Of a stretch of 64,000 nucleotides of DNA, positions 1 to 9,061 are shown in pieces. Position 1 is the stretch's first letter. Every line of letters begins with the position of its first letter. The translations under genes were made by a program, and so were the position numbers. The stretch is from Chondrosia reniformis. Lineage: Eukaryota > Porifera > Demospongiae > Chondrillida > Chondrillidae. The stretch covers positions 250,501 to 314,500 of the forward strand of contig OX359202.1 of NCBI GenBank assembly GCA_947172415.1, written 5' to 3'. The notes below the pieces were generated by a model. It had not been told where the DNA came from. It did not search any database and worked only from the letters and a program-made list of their open reading frames with translations.

Positions 1-990
1 AGCTAACCTTCCGTCATTCTTCCCTACTGGTTCATCGTACTGGACTCCTATCCAACAACCTGGTTTGAACTTGGTAGCACCTTATATAAGTATACATTTG
101 ATTGGAATATTAGAAAACACGTTTCAATCAACATGCACATCATTATTACTATGGAAATAGAATCATACAATAGTAAGCCAATCCACTTATGAGCTAGCTA
201 CTAACAATGTGTTGAACATGCATACGTATGGTATAAAGCTTCAGATTCACCTTTGAACCTGATAGTGCCCCGCCTTGGTTCTGCCTCTGGAGTCACTCTG
301 ACCTCACATCTCTGACCAACCTCCATCACATCAGCCAACTCTTGCTGCCTCTTCTCGTTCTCTTCTGCCTTCTGCTCCCCTTCTTGATCCTTCTCCGCAA
401 ACTGGGCCAGCTTCTTCTTCTTCTTCCAGGCATACACCGAGTTCTCCTTCTTCTGGTAATCTTCCTTACTCATCTCATATTTCTCAACTTGAGGCAGCGT
501 GTCAAAGAAATCCTTCTTCCCACTTGACACTATCTCAGTAACCTAGCAACAGAAAAAATGTCAGCTGCAGGGGAGAGCCTATATGGTCACAGGTGGAACC
601 TCACGTGCACTCTCATGCCGTCTCGAATGGGATAGGTGTCCAGTAGAGCATCATCATCCTCTAAGAGACAGACCTTCTTATCTGAGTTGTCATACAACTG
701 TAACTTCATATTGGATGGGGGAATTCCTGTAATTAATTCAAGTCTACCCTACAATTTGAAGAACTGGTTCATATAGGATACACAATATCTTTATTGTGTT
801 ATATGGTACTCTTAATTGAAATGGACAGAAACATACAGACATATTTAATACATTACATTACAGCTCTTTAAATTTAACGTATTGACCAATTAACCTTAAA
901 ATAAAATACTGAGTTTCCTGTAGGAAAACTCTTTTCTGCTCCAAAGTCACTTGAAGAAGTAGTTATTGACAGTTTAGCATAACCAGCCAT
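1..990 (-). CDS. TBCB: Tubulin-folding cofactor B (3' part outside window)
   Basis: TBCB captures alpha-tubulin from the CCT chaperonin and, with TBCE, feeds it into the tubulin heterodimer assembly pathway in the cytoplasm. Exons on the minus strand are 895-990, 605-748, 251-542 and <1-80, with consistent phases. The first two encode a ubiquitin-like fold with the family's LEL-x2-G-x-P and LYD signatures. The third is charged coiled coil and leads into the CAP-Gly domain, which continues in the last exon as KFKPGCWIGVQYDEPVGKND (residues typical of microtubule/EEY-binding CAP-Gly). The start ATG at 990 gives MAGYAKLSIT, a usual short leader before the Ubl domain. The C-terminal end of CAP-Gly and the acidic tail lie left of base 1. 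It is divergently paired with LRR1. Identification is secure from the two-domain order. Confidence 0.93.
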
Positions 991-1064
991 ATTGTAAACC
1001 ACGCCTCCTCTCGTTGCAGCGCTCATTTGGCGGTAAAATCTCTGCTTCTTTGCAATTGGAGGAT
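991..1064. promoter_or_regulatory. 74-bp bidirectional promoter TBCB/LRR1
   Basis: Only 74 bases separate the start codons of TBCB (leftward) and LRR1 (rightward), so both 5' UTRs and the core promoter must overlap here or extend into the other gene. The stretch TTTGGCGGTAAA at about 1026-1037 resembles an E2F site. That is attractive for LRR1, a replication and cell-cycle factor, but it is only a motif match. Confidence 0.6.
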
Positions 1065-2928
1065 ATGCGATTAACTTGCGATCTCGAGATACAGCATGAA
1101 CTACGTCCTTCAGTTTCACAAGAAGGCACCTTCAGTAGACAGCCAAAGTGTAAGGCGACGCTGATCTTGGGCAAGAAGGAGGACAGACTGGAGAGACGGA
1201 AAGGAAACACTAATAGTAAAGTAGAAGAAAACGGAGAGTCAGGCGCGGTCTATCTCGTTATCCAAACGGGAAGGAATCCAAAAGGAGTGGATTATGTGGT
1301 AAGAGTTGGAAACTGAAAGAGATTGTCTCAATTACCTTGCTATTATTTACAGATTCGTGATAATATTAAAAAGATTTATTCCAAGTTTATCAGTAACGGT
1401 AAAGCTACAGTTTGTCTAAAGAATCCTCCCCACACCCTCGCGATTAGCAAGGTCAGTTGTGCGTGGCGCCTTGTACAACATAGTTGGCCGTACTCTCTGC
1501 TAAAGAGAGATAGAATGTGAATAATTTGTTATCATTATCCAGGCGGACCCCTCGAAGCTGAAGACTTTGTTAAACATACTCAAACTGAGTCACACCTCTG
1601 GAGGCATTCGACAGGAGCAGGTCGACCTCCCTCTGCAGTCTGTAGAGGCGGGCAAGTTGAACCTCAAGGAGAAAGACCTCCCAAAGTCAAGATTAGTCAT
1701 ACACAACAAGTCAGCCTACCCCTTGACTGGCTTCCCTCCCACTCTGGAGCAGCTGGAGGCCATTGGGATCAACTTGGGACGGATTGACAATCGCATATGC
1801 CATCTTACTAGGTTGACCTATCTAGATCTTTCAAACAATCAAATAACTGTCATTCCAGATGCCCTCAAGGAGTGTCATCTTAGAGAGCTGAAACTGTCGG
1901 GTAACAAGATTGAAGTCTTTCCGGCTGTTCTCTGCGCTGGCCATTTTGCCACTTCCATCAAACTCATTGATCTGAGTAGAAATGGATTGAAAGTGAGATT
2001 GTCTGAAGTAACCACTTCTTACCAGCTGATGTATGCGTTCTGTTCTTCTAGATACTTCCCAACAATATCAACAATCTGGCCCAACTTGCCCAACTCAAGG
2101 TGGATTGCAACTCTCTGACACGCTTACCCAGAAACTTTGGGAAACTGAAAAATTTGCAATTCTTCTCTGCAAGTCACAACCAGTTAAAGTGTCTCCCCCA
2201 TAGTGTCTCACTTCTGTCCCTTGACTCCCTTGATCTGTTTGGGAATCCTTTCCAGCAGGTGGGAGTGCTCTCTCGGAACGGCAACCTCAATCTACCAACC
2301 TTGAAGGAGATCTGTTCAAAGATAATTAAGAAAAACAAGTAAGAAAACTATAAAGTGTAGGGTGCCACACCCACTTGTAATGTTGTTGTGTAGGGTGCCA
2401 CACCCACTTGTAATGTTGTTGTGTAGGGTGCCACACCCACTTGTAATGTTGTTGTGTAGGGTGCCACACCCACTTGTAATGTTGTTGTGTAGGGTGCCAC
2501 ACCCACTTGTAATGTTGTTGTGTAGGGTGCCACACCCACTTGTAATGTTGTTGTGTAGGGTGCCACACCCACTTGTAATGTTGTTATGTAGGGTGCCACA
2601 CCCACTTGTAATGTTGTTATGTAGGGTGCCACACCCACTTGTAATGTTGTTGTGTAGGGTGCCACACCCACTTGTAATGTTGTTATGTAGGGTGCCCTAT
2701 GATGCCACCACTCTGCCAGTTGTCTTGTGCCACTATCTGGATGGAGCTAAGAAGTGTCTCTGTGGAGCAGCCTGTTTTGATAGCTACCTCCATCACATGG
2801 CAAGTCTGAATCTTCACACTATTGCTGGTACAGTGACGTCTGTAGACAAGCAGGGAGCAATGGCCGCACCTGTTGAGATCTACCTCTGTAGAGCAAAGTG
2901 CCTAAAGCTTTGGAAATGCTCAGCATAA
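1065..2928 (+). CDS. LRR1: Leucine-rich repeat protein 1 (CRL2 substrate receptor)
   Basis: Vertebrate LRR1 (PPIL5) is the substrate receptor of a cullin-2 ubiquitin ligase that unloads the CMG helicase at the end of replication. Exons 1065-1298, 1353-1451, 1543-1992, 2052-2338 and 2691-2928 sum to 1308 nt, or 435 residues (human protein about 414). The N-terminal region contains GKATVCLKNPP (human GKATVRLKEPP). LRRs follow, with LTYLDLSNNQI and LDLFGNPF units. The C-terminal cysteine-containing domain starts VPYDATTLPVVLC and includes the CLCGAACFDSYL and NLHTIAGTV blocks. The start is set by the match of MRLTCDLEI to the human N terminus. Intron 4 is made of a 33-bp minisatellite carrying the acceptor in each unit (see repeat entry). 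It converges with ARL2 over a 105-bp gap. Confidence 0.93.
2356..2690 (+). repeat. 33-bp minisatellite, 10 copies, forms LRR1 intron 4
   Basis: The tag|GGTGCC acceptor core recurs at exact 33-bp spacing from 2358 to the true exon boundary at 2690/2691 (330 bp, 10 units), with only occasional G/A variants. Each unit contains a TAG acceptor, the first six exon-like bases, CACACCCAC and a T/G-rich tract. The forward frame that enters exon 5 is open through all units (repeat RVPHPLVMLLC), so retained units would be translated in frame. Confidence 0.97.
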
Positions 2929-3033
2929 CCTGCAAATGAACCATTATTCCATTTCTTGATTTTAAACTGTACAATTTCACCGTATTATTTCAGTTAATTT
3001 TTTAAATAATGTACAATCATAATAAGCTCAATT

Positions 3034-4239
3034 CTAGTCCAATGTTATTATTCTGGCTGCAATATCTGATATTAGCCAATCAATGCCTTCAAGTAGGTTG
3101 TCCCCAGTAAATGCACTGCATTTGAGAATCTTCCAATGGTGAGTTTTAATAGAGTCCAGTTGAAGGAGCTATAGCAAAAGTGGAGAGATAGCACATGCAA
3201 GAGTTCAGAGAGCTGTACATACCAGAGGAAGATGAAACACAAATAACAAACCTCTCTAATGTCTTCTGCTGACCTGGTACCAGGAAGGTCTTGCTTGTTG
3301 GCAAACACTAAAAGAGATGCTCCTGCTAATCTCTAAAGAGAAATGGTTGAACATGTTGACCTTATATGGAATGTCACCATTAGTTGTCTGTTTGCAGTGA
3401 AGTACACTCTCTATGACTTTATAAACCAAATCTGGTTGAGCCATTCTTTACTAATAATATACAAAATATAGATTTCCAGGGTCATTGATGAAGGGTGCAA
3501 TTCCCAGAAACAGCTGTCTAGCCCAGCCGAGAAGAAGAGAGGGAGAAGGAGAAAACTCTTGTAACCTCATCCAAAGCTTTCACTAGATTTAGTTCCCTAT
3601 AGGCCTTACTCTTAAGTAGATGTAGTATGTAAGAAAATAACGTGCTAGATTATCCATGTTTGTTAATATGGCTGACTTCTTCAAGCAGGAGAGATTGAAG
3701 CTCCTTTTTGCAGTCTTCCATCCTCCACTCATCTGCACTATCCACCACCCATATAAGGCCATCTGTACTCTCAAAATAGTTACGCCAGTACGAACGAAGT
3801 GACCTTTGACCTCCAACATCCCAAAAATTTAGTTTATACCTATTATGTGGTAAAAGTCACAAAGATAACTTTATCAGGGAGGTGAATAATTGTAGGGTCT
3901 TACCCTTTATGCTCAAGTGTTTGAATGTTAAAACCAAGTGTTGGCGATATGGTGTAAATATCCTCTCCACTGAACTTCTTCACTATCGTAGTCTTACCAG
4001 CATTGTCCAAACCTCTGTAATTTATTGTTAAGTAAAATACGTTGAATACAACTGCCAAATGTGGTATGCACAATCTGAAAACCTCGCATGATAGCACTAA
4101 CATAGCCAGCTGCAGACCTGTACGTGGAGAGAGCGGCGGCCATGTTTGAGCACAAACGCTATAGAAGAGGATACAAAATGAGAAGTCTCATTTCTCGTTC
4201 CTTTTGCTTCAACTTCTTCAAAATCGACAATAGACCCAT
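3034..4239 (-). CDS. ARL2: ADP-ribosylation factor-like GTPase 2
   Basis: ARL2 is a small GTPase that works with TBCD/TBCE in tubulin assembly and with ELMOD and BART partners at mitochondria and centrosomes. Exons 4175-4239, 3904-4014, 3677-3839, 3252-3332 and 3034-3168 sum to 555 nt, giving exactly 184 residues, the length of human ARL2. Visible motifs: N-terminal [16 protein letters not shown] (G2 present; ARL2 is usually not myristoylated), P-loop GLDNAGKT, switch I SPTLGFNI, switch [29 protein letters not shown] and CSAFTG guanine-specificity loops. Intron 3 hosts a copy of an interspersed repeat (3481-3660). It is head to head with the kinase-like gene at 4466 and tail to tail with LRR1. 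Confidence 0.96.
3481..3660 (+). mobile_element. Interspersed ~180-bp repeat, copy A (in ARL2 intron)
   Basis: The sequence from 'tgatgaagggt' to 'tagattatccat' is closely matched at 27948-28135 in a TPR-gene intron, and more loosely at 37432-37585, 52660-52800 (inverted) and 56026-56105 (inverted, partial). Shared blocks include the purine run GAGAAGAAGAGAGGGAGAAG and the CCCTATAGGCC block. No coding capacity or clear terminal inverted repeats are visible, so it is a short non-autonomous element (SINE- or MITE-like). Confidence 0.75.
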
Positions 4240-4465
4240 CTTCAAGGGAGTCGGCTAGTAACATGCACAAATACAAATGGGTCCATTTTCTGAGGGCGGG
4301 GCCACAAAAAAGTGTTGGGGACTTCCCTGAAGCCCTATCGAAGTATATTGTTTGTTTGTTTTATCTGATTCTGTTTTGCTGTAACATTCGATCAGGTCTG
4401 GTGGGGATTTTATAGCCACCGTAAAGTCTTTAGCTACTGCAATTCCTCTACAGGTCGGTTGCTAG
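4240..4465. promoter_or_regulatory. 226-bp bidirectional promoter ARL2 / RPS6KC1-like
   Basis: Divergent start codons at 4239 (leftward) and 4466 (rightward) leave 226 bp. No TATA box is evident at the expected distance from either ATG. Pyrimidine-rich and T-rich segments near 4350-4380 are the only compositional feature seen. Confidence 0.5.
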
Positions 4466-7400
4466 ATGGCTGAGCGAACTGATTGGTGGTTGCAGGCGTT
4501 GAGCGAGACAGATGTAGATCTATTTAATATTCCAGACACGCTCGAGGAGCCATCCATCAGTGGTACTGCTACTACTGGTGCTGTCGAGAAGAGAGAGAGC
4601 GAATGTAGCAAAGCTGGAGTACCTCTGCCCTCTGGTCCAGTTAATGTGGATGATAATATTAGTGGACATACGAGTGACTGTGTGGTCACTCCGTTGAGTT
4701 ACTTTGATAAGTTGAGTATTAATGGAGACACTCCATTAATTGATAAACAGTGTCTTGATGATGGAAATAGTGATGGAAAACCTCCTGATGGAGATGGTAA
4801 TGGAAAACCTCCTGATGGAAATGGTGATGGAAAACCTCCTGATGGAAATAGTGGTGGAAAACTTTCTAATGTTGAAGGCAGTAATGGAAAAGAGATGGAT
4901 GATCAAGATGATGATGACGACCAAGTACAGCTTGATGATTTCCTCTCACAGTTGCCCACTCCGCCCTCCACCCTCCCTCTCCTGAGCAGTGACCGAGAGC
5001 AGGATGAAGACGAAGAAGATGAAGATAAGGAAGTGGAGAGTGCTGTGCTGCTGACAGACCTGCCAGATCAGACAAGAGAAGAGCAGAGTGAAGAAGGTGA
5101 TGTATCCGAGGCTCTTGGTCAGAGTGAGATTTCTAAAGATGTTAGTGACCAATCAGATGATGAGGAGGCAGCATTTGACGAGACATTGCTTCAGGTTGGA
5201 GGAGCACCACCAGAAGTGACAGCTGTTGAGCAGGAGGCGGGGTTATGTACACCAACCAAGCCATCTCATCAGGATCCAAAGAGTCCGTCACTGACACCCG
5301 GCTCCGAGCCACAATCCCCGTGGAGTATCAAGTTCCCTCCCAGCCAGCCAGACCTCCTCCCCGACCACACCTCCCCTCACGCCTACATTGAGCAGGCCTC
5401 TCGTCTCATCTCCAAGGCTGTGGCACTCGAGTCTCAAGAAGACTATTTGGAGTCCTTTGAGCTCTTCAAGGCGGGCATAGATCTGCTCTTCAATGGGGTC
5501 AAAGGTCAGCTGTACCTCCTGTGTTGGCATTTTGTGTATATATGTACCTCTGACTGTATATTACCAAATCAATAATAGACATACGTATTATATTATATAC
5601 ATAGCTGCCAATATTAAATGTATAATACTTATTTCTATTTCAATCTGGTACATTTCATATTGTTATTCTTCCTAGAGAGTGGTACATGTTATTAGTCGTG
5701 TGTGTCACAATTTTGTGTGTAAGGGTCGTTTCCTGTTATTAGGTGAAACAGACGTTGAGCGTCATCAAACTGTACGTGCTAAGCTAGAAGGATATTTAAG
5801 CCATGCAGAAGAACTCTACAAGAAATATATAGAACCTTTTAGCAAGGATGCTACTTCAAAGGTTACACTTAATAACATCAAAGAATTATAAATCTGATTT
5901 GTAGAGAAGTGTAGACACAACGTTGAACTGTTTCTCCTCTAGGTACCAGAACAAGCTCCACCTCCTTTTCACTACTTGAAGAGTTTTAAAGTTGTCGGAG
6001 TCAAAGGGAAGGTAATGAATATGATTAGCAGCTTATTTATATAAATGTCTGCTGCAGAAACCACAAGTTCTATATGTGCAGGTTACGATTGTAGAATCAC
6101 TGATTACATCACAAAAGTTTGCTATCAAGGTAATTAATAACTCTCAATATACTATTTATTGTATTTATATGCATTTATATGCATTTATATGTCAATGTTT
6201 GTAGGCTCTGTATCGCTCCAGTAGCACTTCTTCAATGACCAAGAAATCCCAATTTGCAAGAATTAAGAAGTTGTCTCCAGTAAGCCAGCCCCTTCCAGGC
6301 AGCCATTTTATAATTCAGTACTAAGTAGACATAGAGCCAACCTTTTTGACCTCTGACCTCCACATGTACATGTGTATGTAGGATTACATTCCTTATATGG
6401 TGAGGCTGTACCAACACTTTGAGGTGCACAGCGGGTGTGTTCTGCTGATGTTGGAGTATGTTGGAGGAACCAGTTTGGTTGAGTTTACAAAGGAGAGTAG
6501 GACCCAGGTGCAGCATCTAATAAGATCTCGAGATAGCTCACCTGAAAATAGCCTAAGTTCCACAAAAGAGACAACGAAAGATGAAGATTTGGAGAGAAAT
6601 ACTGGCATTCAATTATCATCCTTTGCAGAGGAGACTCCATCTTTGACCTTTGACCCCTCCACCCCCTCACTGGATACCCAGTGCAGTTTGACCTCCTCAA
6701 TAGAGAAGGAGTCGACACTGGAATTAGGCTCTCTCAAGACCACAAGGATTCAGCCACACAAAGGAAGTCAATCAAGCATCCACTTCACGCCTGCCTCCAG
6801 GTCAAACAGTCGACAGGGTTCTCCCAGTATCTCCCCGCTGTCCTGTCGTAGGTATATAAACAGCTTGGAAAGAAAGGTCAAGATCTGGGCAGCTCAAATA
6901 GTTGTCTGTCTGGAGCATCTTCACCAAAATGGCATCATTTGTGGGTAAGCAGACATGTTATCTCTGGGAGGTGTGGCTGTAAGGTGTGTCACATTCCTTG
7001 AACTTGTCTGTTACAGGGACTTACATCCTGAAAATGTTCTTATTACCAAAAATGGTAAGTAACATGCCTCTGTATATAAATGTATAGCATGACCATATTT
7101 GGAAGTGTGCATGGCAAGATTCAAATGTATATTACTAGTAATAACATTTTCATAGGTAATTACAAATTTGTGTTTTAAGTTGTTGAGAATAATCTAATGC
7201 ACTGTGAATTTTGTTTGCAAATTGTTTCATAGGGGAAGTTCGTCTGACCTACTTTGGCAGGTGGGAGGGAATACAGAAATTGGTGCATCCCTCAGCAGCA
7301 GCCAACCTGTACCAAGCACCAGGTTTGTATTGTTACCATGGTAACCAGTGATGGTGCACTTTCTTATACTCTTGTTTCTTAGAGCTCCGAGTACAGAAGG

Positions 7401-7869
7401 CTGCCACTGTTAGCTGTGACTTTTGGAGCATGGGAGCCATTCTCTTTGAAATACTCTGTGGAAAGGTAGGATTAGGCAGGTGGTTTGAAGCTTGTCAATT
7501 TAGAGTGTGTCTTTCTCCTGTTAGACACTCGTCTCCTGTCATCCAGGAGGTCTGCACACTCACTTTCCTCTATCCATTCCCGAGTCATTCTCTCCAGAGA
7601 CGGAGTCACTTTTACAACAGGTTAGTTTACTAGACTGTGACATCAGATAGTAATTTATATCTTTTGTATGTGTATGTGTGTGCAGCTACTTCAGGTCAAC
7701 CCAAAGGAGCGGCTAGGTAAGTGCTTGTTGTTCACAGTCAAGGTTGTCTTGTTACTGTTGACATGTTGTTGTTGTTAAAGGAACTGGCTCTGCTAGAATA
7801 GAGGAAGTGAAGAGTCATTCATTTTTCGTTGGAATAGACTGGAATAAAATTAGAACTACTTTAGGATAG
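4466..7869 (+). CDS. RPS6KC1/RPS6KL1-like MIT-domain pseudokinase
   Basis: Twelve exons (4466-5504, 5743-5861, 5943-6011, 6082-6129, 6205-6279, 6382-6944, 7017-7054, 7233-7322, 7383-7465, 7525-7620, 7686-7716, 7781-7869) sum to 2340 nt, or 779 residues. Order: acidic low-complexity N terminus with a 9-residue DGNGDGKPP repeat; MIT domain from SPHAYIEQASRLISKAVALE to EELYKKYIEP; kinase-like domain beginning HYLKSFKVVGVKGK. The end, KTLVSCHPGG..LLQQLLQVNPKERLG..VKSHSFF, closely follows human RPS6KC1/RPS6KL1 from memory. The VAIK lysine (QKFAIK) and GDLHPEN remain, but HRD has become CGD and the DFG position reads YFG, so loss of Mg-ATP catalysis is predicted. No PX domain precedes MIT, as in RPS6KL1. 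Family members bind sphingosine kinase or endosomal cargo; the role here is inferred. Confidence 0.85.
4754..4866 (+). repeat. 27-bp coding repeat in kinase-like gene
   Basis: About four imperfect copies of a 27-bp unit encode DG(N/D)(G/S)DGKPP in the disordered N terminus of the pseudokinase. The period is a multiple of three and frame is kept. Confidence 0.8.
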
Positions 7870-7921
7870 CTCAAATTTGTACGACTGATCATGAATTGTA
7901 TTATCGAGTTGCCATTTTTTA

Positions 7922-7960
7922 TGACGTCACCCATGTGGGCTAAATAAAGGTATGACGTCA
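7922..7960. promoter_or_regulatory. Two perfect CRE palindromes flanking a poly(A) signal
   Basis: TGACGTCA occurs at 7922-7929 and again at 7953-7960, a spacing of 31 bp (about three helical turns). An AATAAA at 7943-7948 lies between them and is the likely polyadenylation signal of the upstream kinase-like gene. The CREs lie about 190-220 bp upstream of a bZIP gene start, so they look like a promoter element for CREB/ATF-class or C/EBP-ATF dimers. Confidence 0.65.
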
Positions 7961-8147
7961 CTAACAACAACACATTGTCGCTTGTGGGAATTGCGAAAGG
8001 AAGAAACTAATTGTGACAGACTTCTTCTAGATTGCCACATTCAGGCTCGAGATTGCCTAGTCGTTTGATCTACAGTAAGTTAGACTAACATTTCTCAATA
8101 AAGAATGGCGCAACGAGTGAAAAGTAGTTTTTCGTTTGTAGGTAGGT

Positions 8148-8705
8148 ATGGCAGAAGGAGACAGACTCGTGGACGCTCAAGAATCTGGATTGATTGTCGA
8201 GCCCGACACAGCGCCTGCTGAAGTTATTATCGACAATGTCGACGCTACTGCCTCCATCATCCTAGGAGGAAACAGCAGTTTCTCGACCCCAAATAGTTCG
8301 AAGGCAAAGAAGCTTGTTGACAAGAATAGTGATGAGTATCGCAGGAGACGGGAAAGAAATAACATTGCTGTGAAGAAGAGCAGGCAAAAGTCAAAGGTTA
8401 AAATAAACCACACCGAGCAGCGTGTAAAGGACCTTGAGGAGGAGAATAGAGACTTGAAGCAACGGATAGAACTGCTCACCAAAGAACTGACCGTTTTAAA
8501 GAGCCTCTTTATTACTTCTGGAACGGAGATTAACCCAAAGTTGATAAGCGCCGCCGATGTTATAACGAAGGTTATACGCGGGGAGTCCATCCCCGCGGCA
8601 ACAGCTGCGCAGTTTCAAGGACTGCCGACTTCGATCGCGAATACGCTGCAGCAACAGCCAACCGCTATGGAGGATATCCCAGCAGGCAAGCAAGAGGACG
8701 AATGA
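8148..8705 (+). CDS. C/EBP-gamma-like bZIP transcription factor
   Basis: The single coding exon encodes 185 residues. After a short N-terminal region, residues from about 60 give DEYRRRRERNNIAVKKSRQK, the C/EBP basic region (N-x3-A-V-x2-S-R-x-K), followed by a leucine zipper (LEEENRDLKQRIELLTKELTVLKSLF) that resembles C/EBP-gamma, including TKEL-x-VLK-x-LF. There is no long N-terminal activation region, as in C/EBP-gamma, which acts mainly through heterodimers such as with ATF4. A probable 5' UTR intron runs 8075-8141 (ACA|GTAAGT to TTTGTAG), so transcription starts upstream of 8075. The gene follows the kinase-like gene in the same orientation at 278 bp. Confidence 0.88.
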   Translation: MAEGDRLVDAQESGLIVEPDTAPAEVIIDNVDATASIILGGNSSFSTPNSSKAKKLVDKNSDEYRRRRERNNIAVKKSRQKSKVKINHTEQRVKDLEEENRDLKQRIELLTKELTVLKSLFITSGTEINPKLISAADVITKVIRGESIPAATAAQFQGLPTSIANTLQQQPTAMEDIPAGKQEDE

Positions 8706-9061
8706 ACACGTTATAACTTTCTTGTAACTTTTTAAGAGTTTATGCACTAATTTGTGGCCTTTGAATATATTACAGTAATGTTTTATCTACTAGGCAACTT
8801 TGTCAATCTTTTTCTGACTTGCTGTAGTCCTTCTTCTAAATTGTGCTACATAAAGAACAAGTTTGAATGTATCAACTTTCATCAAGCAAGAGATTACTAC
8901 AGTATTAACAGCTTCATAGGTAACCATAGATATTGTTGAGTGGTCTAAATCTGTCAGACAATTGTGCAATAGTTACACAAATAGAAGGAATATATATTAT
9001 TGCATCATTCTCAACTCAAAAGACAGAATACATAAATATTGCATGCATCCTTGCAGCAGTG
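8706..9061. other. Convergent 3' spacer CEBPG-like / KPTN
   Basis: This holds 356 bp of AT-rich sequence between two converging stop codons. It presumably contains both 3' UTRs. I see no further gene or repeat. Confidence 0.6.

Noticed and set aside
2326-2928. Long open frames on both strands through the LRR1 repeat (for example HPLVMLLCRVP and YKWVWHPTQQH)
   Set aside because: They are by-products of a 33-bp repeat with a period divisible by three. Only the part after 2690 is homologous to LRR1; the forward frame matters only as a possible in-frame insertion.
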